The position numbers were made by a program, and so were the translations under genes. 64,000 nt of DNA from Theropithecus gelada (lineage: Eukaryota; Chordata; Mammalia; Primates; Cercopithecidae). The stretch lies in contig NC_037681.1 of assembly GCF_003255815.1 (NCBI RefSeq), positions 63,131,690-63,195,689 of the forward strand. Direction: 5' to 3'. Under the pieces are notes generated by a model. It saw nothing but the letters and a program-made list of their open reading frames with translations, had not been told where the DNA came from and searched no databases. How positions within the stretch are numbered: the first letter of the stretch is position 1; each line of letters starts with the position of its first letter. Below, one piece after another: positions 12,055 through 23,125 of the stretch.

Positions 12055-12720
12055 CTTCTAAATACAAATTAAGACCACAGTCAAGTACCACTGCCAACCC
12101 AGAATGGTTCAAATTTTAAAGACTGACAGTGCTAAGCATTGATCAAGATTTAGAACCAATACTCTCGTATCCTGCTGGTGGGGGTGTACATTGGAATATT
12201 GTTTGCTGTCATCTAACACACATATCTCTTAAGTTTCACTCCTAAATATCTATGCAGCAGAAATGCATACACCTTTGCACCAAAAGATCACATATACATA
12301 TGGATTTATGGCGCTATTCATAGTAACCCCAAACTGGAAACAACACAGAATGTCTGTCAGCAGTAGAGTGGAGGTGGGGATGAGACACTGTACAACAGAA
12401 TGTTGCATAGCAGGGAAAATGAGTGAATACAGCTGTAGCTAGCAACATGGGTGAATCCACAAACATAGTTTTAATCGAAAGAAGCTGGACATAAAGTCCA
12501 GCTGTGTGATTCTATTTGAGCAAAACTAATCTGTGGTGCTACAATCCAGGGTGGTGGTTCCCTGTGGAAAGGAGCTTGAGGAGCCTCTGGGTTGTGGTCA
12601 TGTTCTTTCTTGAACTGTATGTTGGTGGCATGCATGTGTTCACTTTACAGTAACTATCTGTACATTGTGTACTTTTCAACATGAATGTTGTGTTTTAGTT
12701 AAAATATTTATAAAATTTCT
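12055..12720 (+). mobile_element. Old L1 (L1M) 3' region
   Basis: Reads as the diverged L1 ORF2 end and 3' UTR: TGGTTCAAATTTTAAAGACT, CCTGCTGGTGGGGGTGTACA, CCAAACTGGAAACAACACAG, AATCGAAAGAAGCTGGACAT. No ORF survives. Confidence 0.75.
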
Positions 12721-12726
12721 TCCTTG

Positions 12727-13060
12727 GGGTCAACCACAATGGCTCGTGCCTGTAATCCCAAAACTTTGGGAGGCCAAGGCAGGAGGATCACTTGAGCCCA
12801 GGAGTTTGAGACCAGCCTGGCCAACATAGGGAGGCCATGACTACAAAAATTTTTTTTTAATTAGCCAAAAAAAAAAAAAAAAAAAAAAAGTTGGGCATGG
12901 TGGTGCATGCCTGTAGTTCCAGCTACTTGGGAGGCTGAGGTGGGAAGATTGTTTGAGCCCAGGAAGTTGAGGCTACAGTGAGCTATGATCACACTACTGC
13001 ACTCTAGCCTGGGTGACAGAGTGAGACCCTGTCTCAAAAAATAAAAATAATAAAAATAAA
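12727..13060 (+). mobile_element. Alu, sense, with expanded middle A-run
   Basis: The two monomers are separated by an unusually long 22-base A-run (12867-12888) inside the second arm's start. Tail of A and AAAAT repeats. Confidence 0.88.
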
Positions 13061-13682
13061 AAGTCTCTTCCATAGCAAACATGTTTAAAACACAGGCAGG
13101 AAAAGTAGTGAGTCTTCATTTTATGCTGTATGTCTTAAAGTTAAGGTTTCTTACATATTGGAAGGACTTCTAAATCATTAAAATCAGCATTATGGCAATT
13201 TCTTTTTAAATGAGTTATTAGTAGAAATATGTTTCATGTTGAACCCTCACAGGAAAGGGTTGCTACAGTTAATGATATATTAGGGAAAAAAATGTTACTG
13301 AGTTTCACAATTTGGGCTAAAAAATGGTCAAAACTTGCTTTGCTGTAATAAACTCTGCAGCTGACTTTTTATTTTTTGAGCCAATTTGAATACCAAATGT
13401 TTTACTCCATGACATTTCCTTCCTTCTTTTTCCCCCCCTGCACAGGCTATTTTTTCTTGATTTCATAATGACCTGTTTATAGTAAATTGGCTTGTCAATT
13501 ATAATATCTTATAGAGTGAAAATTCTTTTTATTTGATGTTTGAATCTCAAACATTCAGAAACTTGTTTTTGCTTTTTCTTTTACGGTTTTTTATTCATGA
13601 TCCAAATGTGTTTTTTAAAACATTAAAAGAAAAAAAAAACTAGATACTTAATTGTTCCTTATTGTGTTTGTGGTTTATTCAG
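13061..13682. other. Intron end before exon 13683
   Basis: Single-copy AT-rich sequence ending TTGTGGTTTATTCAG. Confidence 0.5.
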
Positions 13683-13782
13683 TGCTGTTGGGACATTCGC
13701 TAGAGCCCTGGATTGCAGCAGTTCTGTGAGGCAGCCTAGTTTGCATATGAGTGCTGCTGCAGCTTCCCGAGACATCACCTTG
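13683..13782 (+). CDS. MTA3: MTA3 exon, ELM2 domain part 2
   Basis: This 100-base exon completes the split Arg and encodes AVGTFARALDCSSSVRQPSL and then HMSAAAASRDITL, ending in phase 0. The acceptor is TTTATTCAG|T and the donor is TTG|GTAAGA. It is the conserved core of ELM2; the ARALDCSSS block is nearly invariant across MTA1, MTA2 and MTA3. The sequence is intact. Confidence 0.95.
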
Positions 13783-14014
13783 GTAAGACATGGTTTGAAA
13801 TTTTGTGGGTATTTATCCTTCTGTTACTTGTTTAATTTTAAAGCCATTGTGGCAATCCTGTAGACCGGGAGCTTTTGGGCTCTTAGCCTTCCTGACTGCT
13901 AGGTTTATTTGGCTTGGTTACTTGGTTAACTGGGTTCTGATAACACTCGTCTGTGCATTGAGAGTTTTTTTTGTGTCTGTTCATTAGAAAGCGGGGCTGG
14001 TTTTTTTTGTTTTC

Positions 14015-14311
14015 CTTTCTTTCTATATTTGGAGATGGTGTCTTGTTCTTTTGCCAGGCTGGAGTGCAGTGGCACGATCTCAGCTCACTGCAACCTCTGC
14101 CTCCTGGGTTCAAGTGATTCTCGTGCCTCAGCCTCCCTAGTAGCTGGGATTACAGGCACGTGCCACCACACCCAGCTAATTTTTGTATTTTTAGTAGAGA
14201 TGGGGTTTCACCATGTTGGCCAGGCTGGTCTCAAACTTCTGACCTTGTGATCTGCCTGCCTCAGCCTTCCAAAGTGCTGGGATTACAGGCGTGAGCCACC
14301 ACACCCGGCCA
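14015..14311 (-). mobile_element. Alu, antisense
   Basis: Antisense copy ending GTGAGCCACCACACCCGGCC. The T-rich tail is broken by C and G. Confidence 0.92.
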
Positions 14312-14819
14312 GAGGGGCTATTTTCTTATATAATTTTATAATTTTATTATATTATAGTTGCTATCTTTTAAATCTATTTACTTTTTTCTTTTGGTGATCA
14401 AATGAAGCTTCCTATATTCAGTTTAATTTTACCACTAATGGCAGCCATGGCTAGGCATAGGACCTGGCACTTACTGCTTTCTCTGGACTCCAAAAAAGTG
14501 GACCTGTGAGTTTTTTGCTGATTGAAGTTACTTACTGTATTTGATTTCCTATTACCCCTTGTGATAGGCTTGGTAGGATGCTCATTTTACAGATGAGAAA
14601 ACTGAGCTTTGGTGAGGTTATTTGACCAGTATTCATTACATATAACAAAAATTTCAATATTGTTTTCTAATGAAACGGAATACAATTTAGGTTTTTAACT
14701 TTCTCATTATAATGCCAATTTGAAATGCTTTTCATAAAATATTTATTTTGGTGATGTAAGAACTCATAGAGGAATGCACATCAGATTTGTTTTTTATGCT
14801 TTCTTTTTTAAAAAATTTA
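14312..14819. other. Intron with a short MIR piece
   Basis: 14573-14635 has the antisense MIR core (TCATTTTACAGATGAGAAAA, CTGAGCTTTGGTGAGGTTAT). The rest is unassigned. Confidence 0.5.
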
Positions 14820-14960
14820 ATCTATTTTAAAAAAATAAAGACAGGGTCTTACTAGGTTGTTGCCCTGGCTGGTCTTGAACTCCTCCTGGCTTCAAGCAGT
14901 CCTCTGCCTTGACGTCCCAAAGTGCTGAGATTACTGGTGTGAGCCACTGCTCCTAGCCTT
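14820..14960 (-). mobile_element. Alu monomer fragment, antisense
   Basis: GACAGGGTCTTACTAGGTTG to GTGAGCCACTGCTCCTAGCC; one arm only. Confidence 0.8.
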
Positions 14961-15225
14961 GCTTCTTACGCATTCTGTGTACTTCTGTACAATTATAGAT
15001 TGTGACTAAAGCTGTGGAACCCCTTGCCTTTTCCTTTCTCAAAGACTAGAATCGTTTATAGAAGAAAGTTTTGTTTTCTCCATTGGGACATTTATATTTT
15101 ACCCCAAATTTTAGGATCTCCAAAATGGGTTTGTATTTTAGTTGTTTAGAGCTTTAAGAATATTTTATCAGAGAAGCAAGAGTACAGATATCATGTTTGC
15201 AAGAACTTTAAAAATCAGATACTTC
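14961..15225. other. Intron, unassigned
   Basis: No family recognised. Confidence 0.35.
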
Positions 15226-15497
15226 AATTTGGAAGGCTGAGGCTGCTGGATTGCTTGAGCTCAGGAGTTTGATACCAGGGTGGGCAACATAGTGAAACCC
15301 CCATCTCTACAAAAAAATACAAAAATTAGCTGGGTGTGGTGGCATGCACCTGTCGTCCCAGCTACTTGGGAGGCTGAGTTGGGGAGATTGCTTGAGCCTG
15401 GAGGGGAGAGGTTGCAGTGAGCTGAGATCATGTTCATGCCACTTGCCCTCTAGCCTGGGTGACAGAGTGAAACCCTGTCTCCAAAAAGAAAAAAAAA
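15226..15497 (+). mobile_element. Alu, sense, 5'-truncated
   Basis: Starts inside the left arm (GGAAGGCTGAGGCTGCTGGA) and ends in a short A-rich tail. Confidence 0.9.
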
Positions 15498-15875
15498 CAA
15501 CTAGATATTTATGTGAACCAGAACTATGTGGAATCTAATCACTACCTGTATATGTTTTTCCTGGTGAAAGTGATTTTTGCTCAATTTCAAAATTAATGTA
15601 TATCTGTTATGAAAAATTGAAAAATAATACAGCAGCAGCCAAAAAAAGCTTTGTTTTCATTACCCAGAGTAGAATGTTCTTACTGTTTTGTTTTCTTTAA
15701 GCCCTTTTTTATGCATTATACATCATAATAGCAAATTATAGAATAGTATAGAGGATAATGTAATAAAATTCCACATAAGGCCACCTAAAGCAAATGTTAA
15801 TATTTTAGTTCTTCAGATTAAAAAACTTTTTTTCAACCATTATAGTTAATGTTGAAGTCTCTAATATTCCCTTCT
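15498..15875. other. Intron, unassigned
   Basis: AT-rich sequence without a recognised family; contains the target site of the next Alu. Confidence 0.35.
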
Positions 15876-16141
15876 TTTTTTTTTTTTGAGACAGAGTCTT
15901 GCTCTGTCGCCCAGGCTGGAGTGCAGTGGCCGGATCTCGGCTCACTGCAAGCTCCGCCTCCTGGGTTTACGCCATTCTCCTGCCTCAGCCTCCCGAGTAG
16001 ATGGGACCACAGGCGCCCGCCACCTCGCCCGGCTAGTTTTTTGTATTTTTTAGTAGAGACGGGGTTTCACCATGTTAGCCAGGATGGTCTCCATCTCCTG
16101 ACCTCGTGATCTGCCCGCCTCGGCCTCCCAAAGTTCTGGGA
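15876..16141 (-). mobile_element. Old World monkey-type AluY, 5'-truncated, antisense
   Basis: In sense orientation it reads GAGATCCGGCCAC and AAAACTAGCCGGGCGAGGTGG, variants I associate with the monkey AluYR lineage. The first ~30 bases of the Alu are missing. The 16-base duplication TCTAATATTCCCTTCT is exact on both sides (15860-15875, 16142-16157). Confidence 0.93.
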
Positions 16142-16157
16142 TCTAATATTCCCTTCT

Positions 16158-16984
16158 GAGTCCTACTTCCCTTTACCTCTGCCTCCATTCAAGAGCCAGC
16201 CACTATAACAGATCTGCTATGTATGTAGTCTGTGTTTTTATAGTTCTATTGTGTATTTATCCAAAACAACATAAATATTCTTTTGCTTATGCTTAAATTT
16301 ATTGTGTAACACTTGCCATTTGCCCATTATTGAGATCTAGCGATGTTAATAAATATAAACACAGTTTATTCATTTTAACTGCTTTGTATTATTTCTAATA
16401 TTCTTTCATATAATACTACACAACATTATTTATGTATTCTGTTACCAGTGAACATCTGGAGTGCTTTCAAAACATTTTTCTTTTGCTGTGTTACTCATAA
16501 TGCTATGTTGAAAATTTCACACATATCCCTTTGTGAGCATGTGTGTGAGTTTTTAGACTATAACTAGAATTATATTTATATATATGCATTTATATATTTC
16601 TTGTGTCCTGTTTTTTCTAATGGGTTTAAAGTTTTCTTCATATTTAGGACTGTAAATCTATATAGAGTTTAATTTTGTGAATAGAGTGAGGTAGGGATCT
16701 AATTTTTCCCATATATTAAATTAATTGTCCCAATACCATTTATTGAATTTGTTTCTTCATGATTTGTAATGCCCCTTTATCATATTTCAAGTTCCTAGAT
16801 ACACTTAGGCCTGTTTATAGACTTTTAATCTATTCTCTTTTGTTTTGTTGATCTATTTTTCCTTGTGCAAGCACCACATTTTAGTACATTTTGATAATTA
16901 AGTCTTATGTGAACTTTCTTTTTAACTCTGTTTTAAATGACCTCCACTGCCCCCATATTTTCCCTAACTATATGATATAAATCC
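16158..16984 (-). mobile_element. Old L1 (L1M), antisense
   Basis: Recognisable antisense ORF2 text from about 16615: GAGTGAGGTAGGGATCTAAT, CAATACCATTTATTGAATTT, TGTTGATCTATTTTTCCTTG. The part before 16600 is weaker. Confidence 0.65.
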
Positions 16985-17283
16985 TTTTTTTTTTTTTTTT
17001 TGGAGACAGAATCTCGCCCTGTTGCCCAGGCTGGAGTGCAGTAGTGAGATCTCAGCTCACTGCAACCTCCGCTTCCCGGGTTCAAGTGATTCTCCTGCCT
17101 CAGCCTCCCAAGTAGCTGAGATTACAGGCGCACGTCACCACGCCTGGCTAATTTTTGTATTTTTAGTAGAGATGGGGTTTCACCATGTTGGTCAGGCTGG
17201 TCTAGAATTCCTGACCTTGTGATCCGCCCACCTTGGCCTCCCAGAGAGCTGGGATTATGGGCGTGAGCCACTGCGCCGGGCCG
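16985..17283 (-). mobile_element. Alu, antisense
   Basis: Complete copy flanked by GATATAAATCC and GATATAAATACC, a slightly changed duplication. Confidence 0.94.
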
Positions 17284-17728
17284 GATATAAATACCTTTTT
17301 AAAAATCATTGTAAGAACTTAGTTTTTTACTAATGTTGCATGATCTTTTATAGGTAAACTATTATTTATGTAACCAGTCCCTTGTAGTTTAACACTATTC
17401 TTATGAGGTACTGCTTCTCAGATTATAACTGGGGATGTGGTCCCTGCTTGAGTGCCAGTGGGAAAGCTTGTTCCTGAGATGGTGGAGAGTTCTCATGGCA
17501 GGTGGGCTGACTTGCCTGAGGTACAGAGGGCCTGTGTGGGCTCTTGGCTCACAGCTGCAGCAGCTCTCTGCTTCCCACTGCTGGTGAGTGTGCAGGACAG
17601 CAGGTGAATTTCTTTTGGGAGAGGGCAGTTTTAGAGGTTTGAGATTTGTTGTCAGTGAAGGTGATATTTTAAAAAAGCATTTTAAAGAGGATTCTACCTA
17701 TGTACCTTAATTCGTTTAAACATCACTT
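17284..17728. other. Alu-free GC-richer intron segment
   Basis: 17410-17640 is GC-richer than its surroundings (GTGGTCCCTGCTTGAGTGCC, GGCTCACAGCTGCAGCAGCT) and contains a possible donor, GGTGAGTG, at 17583. No open frame or family is recognised. Confidence 0.35.
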
Positions 17729-18022
17729 TATGGCCAAGTACACTGGCTTATACCTGTAATCTCAATACTCTGGGAGGCTGAGGTGGGATGATCACTTGAG
17801 GCCAGGCGTTCGAGACAGGCCTAGGCAACATGACCAGACTCTGTCTCTACAAAACAAAACAAAACAAAACAAATTAGCTAGGCATGGTGGTGACTGCTTG
17901 TAGTTCCAACTATTCATGAGGCTGAGGTGGAGGGATCCCTTGAGCCCAGAAGGGAGCTTGAGGCTGCAGTGAGCTATGATCATCCCAATCTGGGCCACAG
18001 AGTAAGACTCTGTTTCATAAGT
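17729..18022 (+). mobile_element. AluJ-like, sense
   Basis: Diverged copy with a (AAAAC)n middle A-run and no real A-tail. Confidence 0.88.
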
Positions 18023-18717
18023 AATCATTTTATGTGTATTTTCTGCAATACTTGCCTCTTATGCTCCTTCTAGGAAGTTACCTTCATACCCTTCAATATT
18101 TTTTATCTCTCCTGTTTTGTTTCCATTCTGAAGCTTAGTAATTTTGAGGTCTCGTTACTTTTGTATCACGTATATTCTTTCTAGTTATTTATGACTGTAA
18201 TTATTTTCTAAAGCAGAATTAGGCTCAGAGGCTGAGGACGTGGTGTTTTGTCATGTTTGTATAGCCGGTTTCCGAGAGAGGGTTTGGATCTGCACTTGAT
18301 TCCTCCTGAGTGGTTATCTCTCCTCTATCAGATTACCTCTTCTATCCACCCTTTCACCTCATTTTTGTTAGAATGACTTGGATTTAAGTGTCATTATTGT
18401 CTTTCTTTAAGGTGGCACTGAAGATGTGTTCTTTTGTTTGCAACGTTTAAATACCGTGGTTTCCTCCTCATACTGCTCTAGGTTCAGCTTTACTTAGACT
18501 CTAAGATCCTGAGGCATTTATAAAAATGAGTAGTATGGTTAAAAATTAATTATTAGTATGTTGATAATGAGCTTTGCAGATTGTTTCCCAAAAAAAAACA
18601 TTTGAAAGGTTCATAGGTTGTTTTGTACCGTTAAATGAAAATGGATTCATCATTCAGTTGAATTTGGGGAGTCAAAATCTTTCCTTTGAGTATTTATGGT
18701 CCTGGTCCCCACCCCAA
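18023..18717. other. Intron, unassigned
   Basis: No family recognised and no coding-like frame. Confidence 0.35.
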
Positions 18718-18897
18718 CCTTTTTTTTTTTTGGAGACAGAGTTTTGCTCTGTTGCCCAGGCTGGAGTGGAGTGCAGTGGCATGATCTTGGCTCACTGCAA
18801 CCTCTGCTTCCTGGGTTCAAGTGTTTCTCCTGCCTCAGTCTCCTGCCTCAGCCAGTAGCTGAGATTACAGGTGCCTGCCACCACTCCCGACTAATTA
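18718..18897 (-). mobile_element. Alu arm, antisense, with internal duplications
   Basis: Only the tail-side arm is present. Two short tandem duplications are visible (GGAGTGGAGTGCAG and the repeated TCCTGCCTCAG). Confidence 0.85.
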
Positions 18898-19361
18898 TGG
18901 TCGTATTCTGATCGCTTTAGCACCTTTTTCTATTAGGTGATTAAACCATGGATCTGAAGGCCTCCTTCAGAGGCCTGCAGAGAGGGCAGGGTTGTGGAAC
19001 TGCTGAAACCTGATAGCCCTTCCTAAGTGATTTTCTTTGTGACTTTTCTTCTGAGGACTTCGATAGGCTATCAGCATTCCTAATCTGACATCGATTTATC
19101 CAAAACAATTTATGCTGCTTGTCAAATCACCAATAATGTATTGGGAGCAGGTAATTAAACTGCTTGCACATCAGTAATTCTCACTTCCTCATTTTGAAAT
19201 CTGTTATGAATATAGTTGAACTGTGAATTTCAAACACTGCTAATCTAAAATATGTAAGATTCATAATTGTTAAAAACATTAAAGCCATGGGGCTTTATAG
19301 ATTTCACTCGTTTTGTTAAAATATGAGATGTATTTTATACGGTATACAAAGAAGAATATCG
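18898..19361. other. Intron, unassigned
   Basis: Apparently single-copy, AT-rich towards the right. Confidence 0.35.
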
Positions 19362-19649
19362 GGCCAGGCATGGTGGCTCACACCTGTAATCCCAGCACTT
19401 CGGGAGGCCGAGGTAGGTGGGTCAGCGGAGGTCAGGAGTTTGAGACCAGCCTGGTCAACATGGTGAAACCCCATCTCTATAAAAATACAAAAGTTAGCTG
19501 GATGTGGTGGCACGCGCCTGTAGTCCCAGCTACTCGGGAGGCTAAGGCAGGAGAATCGCTTGAACCAGGGAGGTGGAGGTTGCAGTGATTCGAGATTGTG
19601 CCCCTGCACTCTAGCCTGGGCGACAGAGCAAGACTCCTCTCAAAAAGAA
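19362..19649 (+). mobile_element. Alu, sense
   Basis: GGGCCAGGCATGGTGGCTCAC to CTCTCAAAAAGAAAAAG. Confidence 0.93.
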
Positions 19650-20249
19650 AAAGTAGGTTTACAGTACTTACATTGATCCCTTCCACCGTCACCCCCATGG
19701 GAACAAAATTTCTTAGAACCAAGGAAATCCTGAATTGATTAGTAAGTGGCAGTGAGTTAGTCGATAGAAGTTCCAGTGTCTGACTCCCTGTTTGGTGGTG
19801 TTGGCCAGAGCAAGGTCTGCACCCCCCTAGCTTGAAGAGCAGAATGTCACGAGCATTATGTGGGAGCTATTACTGGAACGAAGCCTTAGACCTGGCAGAG
19901 TGGAGGTACTGGTTCATCACTTTCGCCTGGATTTTGAAGACTAAATAATTTGGGGGAGGAGGGGTAAGAATAAAAGAAAAAAGAAGTTTTTGAGTTAGTT
20001 TGGAGCTTGATACATCTTCTAGGGAAGACTGTTTTACAGGTGATGAGCCCAAGGGACAAAACAATAAATTGTATAAAGACTCACATTTAATTGGTGACAG
20101 AATCAGGACTAGAAATTTAGGTTGCCTGATGCCAGGTCTGTCTGGTTCCGAGAAAGGCCAAGCTGTGTTGATTTAGGAGGGAGTAAATTGCATCCTGGAA
20201 CACCTCTGATTTCCATGTTATATCTGATCTTTTAAAAGTGTAACTATTG
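19650..20249. other. Intron, unassigned
   Basis: Apparently single-copy. No family or gene recognised. Confidence 0.35.
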
Positions 20250-20550
20250 GCCGGGCACGGTGGCTCACACCTGTAATCCCAGCACTTTGGGAGGCCGAGG
20301 CAGGCGGATCACGAGATCAGGAGATCGAGACCATCCTGGTTAACATGGTGAAACCCCGTCTCTACTAAAAATACAAAAAATTAGCCGGGTGCGGTGGCGG
20401 GCGCCTGTAGTGCCAGCTACTCGGGAGGCTGAGGCAGGAGAATCGCTTGAACCCGGGAGGGGGAGGTTGCAGTGAGCCAAGATTGCGCCATTGCACTCCA
20501 GCCTGGGTGACAGCGAGACTCCATCTCAAAACAACAAAACAAAACAAAGT
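20250..20550 (+). mobile_element. AluY-like, sense
   Basis: GGCCGGGCACGGTGGCTCAC to an (AAAAC)n tail, flanked by AAGTGTAACT and AAGTGTAGCT. Confidence 0.94.
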
Positions 20551-20579
20551 GTAGCTGTTATTTTATTTTGCTGTCTCCT

Positions 20580-21080
20580 ACCTTATATCCTTTTAGTGGC
20601 TTTTAATTGCATGTAGGGTAAAAACTTAGATAGTTACTTACTATAGTCAACAAAACTATTGAGTTTTGCCTGGCCTCTGTCTATAGCCCCTTTGCCCACA
20701 CAGTCCTCCATCCTCTGGACTCCAGCCAGGCTGTGTCCTTCCTTTGGTTTTGTGTCTTGCCACAAGGACTCGCATGTTCAGGTCCCTTTCCCTGATGCTC
20801 TCATATCCCCACATAGTTAACTCCAAATCTTGGCTAATCCATCAGTTTAGGGCAGGTTGCTTTGTGATGTGCTTATGTAGAGAGCCAGGTCTACAATTAA
20901 AAACTCATTTTTGTGATTATTTTGTGTCTCTTTCTCTCCTTCCCATTCCCTACATACCAGCTTGTTATATCCCTTAGTGTGGTTACTGCATCTGTTTTTC
21001 CTCACCATTGAATTTCCAGCACCAAGCATAGTGCCTGACATGTATGTCAGGTGTTCACTAAATGTTTGAGAATGAGTAAA
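20580..21080 (+). mobile_element. L2 fragment
   Basis: L2-type 3' text: CTGGACTCCAGCCAGGCTGT, ATGTTCAGGTCCCTTTCCCT, then AGCACCAAGCATAGTGCCTG and TCACTAAATGTTTGAGAATG at the end. Confidence 0.62.
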
Positions 21081-21321
21081 GTAGCTTCTTTCTCTGGGAC
21101 ATAGGTTCTTATTGAAATAGGTCATTGCAATATGTTGTTTTCTGTTCCTTTGTTTAAGCATTTTAATGTTTTATAGAGAGCGTCTCATCACTAAGAGTGA
21201 TGTATATTTATGTATTTGAATTCTAATTTTATTATATCCAGAGCTGTACACACACAGTCTGAACACTCTGAACTGTAGAAAGTTTTAAGCATACCATGCA
21301 TATTGCCACACACCCCTCACC

Positions 21322-21450
21322 CTTTTTAAGAGATGGGGGTCATGCTATGTTGCCCAGGCTAGATTTGAACTTCTGGGATCAAGCAATCGTCTTGCATCAG
21401 CCTCCCGAAGAGTAGCTAGGATTATAGGTGTGTGCCACCATGCCCAGCTG
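21322..21450 (-). mobile_element. Alu fragment, antisense
   Basis: AGAGATGGGGGTCATGCTAT to GTGCCACCATGCCCAGCT; an old single arm. Confidence 0.78.
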
Positions 21451-21494
21451 TGATGCACTTAAATTTTGTGTTATATGTATTTTACCATAATTTC

Positions 21495-21800
21495 TTTTTT
21501 TTTTTTTTTTTTTTTTTTGAGACGGAGTCTCGCTCTGCCGCCCAGGCTGGAGTGCAGTGGCCAGATCTCAGCTCACTGCAAGCTCCGCCTCCCGGGTTCA
21601 CGCCATTCTCCTGCCTCAGCCTCCCGAGTAGCTGGGACTACAGGCGCCCGCCATCTCGCCCGGCTAGTTTTTTGTATTTTTTAGTAGAGACGGGGTTTCA
21701 CCGTGTTCGCAAGGATGGTCTTGATCTCCTGACCTCGTGATCCACCCGTCTCGGCCTCCCAAAGTGCTGGGATTACAGGCTTGAGCCACCGCGCCCGGCC
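21495..21800 (-). mobile_element. Old World monkey-type AluYR, full length, antisense
   Basis: Sense reading has GGTGGCTCAAGCCTGTAATC, GGCCGAGACGGGTGG, AAACTAGCCGGGCGAGATGG and GCTGAGATCTGGCCACTG. The duplication TACCATAATTTC is exact on both sides (21483-21494, 21801-21812), so the insertion is young. Confidence 0.96.
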
Positions 21801-22128
21801 TACCATAATTTCAAAACTCAATTTCATCGTTTTTAAATGTATTAAGTAGATTCACTCTGGCATTACGTAGATTCACATTGTTGGTAACTATTATCACCAT
21901 ACATCTCTAGAACTTTTTCATTTTCCCAAATAGAAACCTCATCCCCATTAAACTCTTAACTCTCCATCCTCTCTGCCCCCTAGCCACTACCCTTCTACTT
22001 TCTGTCTCTGTGAATTTTACTGCTCTCAGTATCTTGTATAAGTTTTTCGTTACTGGCTTATTTTCACTTAGCATGTCTTCAAGGTTCATTAATGTTGTAC
22101 CATGTGTCAGAATTTTCATCATTCAAAA

Positions 22129-22130
<2 letters not shown>

Positions 22131-22164
<34 letters not shown>

Positions 22165-22193
22165 GAGATATGGGGGGGGAGAGAGAGAGAGAG
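22131..22193. repeat. (TG)n, G-run and (GA)n microsatellite
   Basis: About 16 TG units at 22131-22162, eight G at 22172-22179, then GA units to 22193, leading into an Alu arm. Confidence 0.97.
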
Positions 22194-22340
22194 TCTTACT
22201 CTGTTACTCAGCCTGGAATGCAGTGGCGTGATCATAGCTTATTGCAGCCTCAAACTCCTAGGCTCAAGTGATCTTCCTACTTCAGCCTACCAAGTATTAA
22301 TAGCTAGAACTACAGGCATGTGCTACCACTCCCAGCTATT
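22194..22340 (-). mobile_element. Alu arm (FRAM-like), antisense
   Basis: GAGTCTTACTCTGTTACTCA to GTGCTACCACTCCCAGCTA. The preceding GA/TG run may be its decayed tail. Confidence 0.82.
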
Positions 22341-22524
22341 AATGCTAAGTAATAATCCATTGTGTGTATATACCACATTATGTTACTTTATCGGTGGACA
22401 CTTGAGTTGCCTCTATCTTTTGGCTGTCGTGAATAACCCTGCTATGAACAAGGGTGTACAAATTGAGACATTTTTGTGATTCTTTCTTTTCCCCCCTCAA
22501 TCTGTAGCTCATGAATAATCCATG

Positions 22525-22610
22525 CAGCCCTGTGCAAGTTACTTAACCTACCTTTGTCTGAGTTTCCTCGTCAGCAGTGGTAGTAATAATACAACCTCCT
22601 TGCTCTGCTT
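22525..22610 (+). mobile_element. MIR, left part
   Basis: GCAAGTTACTTAACCTACC, TGAGTTTCCTCGTCAGCAG and GTAATAATACAACCTCC match the MIR core. Confidence 0.7.
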
Positions 22611-23029
22611 CAGGAGGGTTATGGATGGGCAGGAAGAGGGAGTGCAGCCACACTCTATGAGTTGCTGATACGTGTAACCAAGGATTCAGAACTCAATGGA
22701 ACTGCAGTGACTCCTCAAAGTAGAGGCAGTTGGGGATCTTCTGGGGCTCTTTTTTGGGGGGCCCTGGATTCTGTGGAGGACTTAGAGCTCTCTACAACAT
22801 TAGCTGCCCAGGTTGGCTGGAAGACAACTGACTGATTGATTCAGCAGTTTATGTACCTTCATTTTAGGTAATGTTTGCAAACATTGGGCCCTTCTGGCTC
22901 TTGAGGCCGCATAGAGGCCCTGCCCTTACTGGGAGTGAAAGCAGGCAGTGCCTCAGGGTCTTGAATAAGACCCCTGTGACCTTCCAGCCTCGGAAAAAGG
23001 CTGCCTCTGACTGAGTTCTCAGGTGACAT
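22611..23029. other. Sequence separating two MIR parts, unassigned
   Basis: A GC-richer segment of about 420 bases between the two MIR parts. No family recognised. Confidence 0.4.
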
Positions 23030-23125
23030 CAACTTGAGGATGAATTGAGATAATTACTTGTAAAGTGTTCAGAGCAGTATCTGGCACGGTGTTAGAGCTC
23101 AATAAATATTAGTTGTTATTGTTGA
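23030..23125 (+). mobile_element. MIR, right part
   Basis: GATAATTACTTGTAAAGTGT, TCAGAGCAGTATCTGGCACG and AGCTCAATAAATATTAGTTG match the MIR 3' third. Confidence 0.72.

Larger units (their letters stand above)
21813..22480 (-). mobile_element. Old L1 (L1M), antisense, interrupted
   Basis: Antisense L1 text around an insertion: AGAACTTTTTCATTTTCCCA, TTTCACTTAGCATGTCTTCA, then after 22340 CATTGTGTGTATATACCACA and GTCGTGAATAACCCTGCTAT. The break at 22131-22340 holds a (TG)n repeat and an Alu arm. Confidence 0.75.

Noticed and set aside
22102..22479. 125-residue frame with a Cys-Val repeat
   Set aside because: Derived from the (TG)n microsatellite, an Alu arm and antisense L1.
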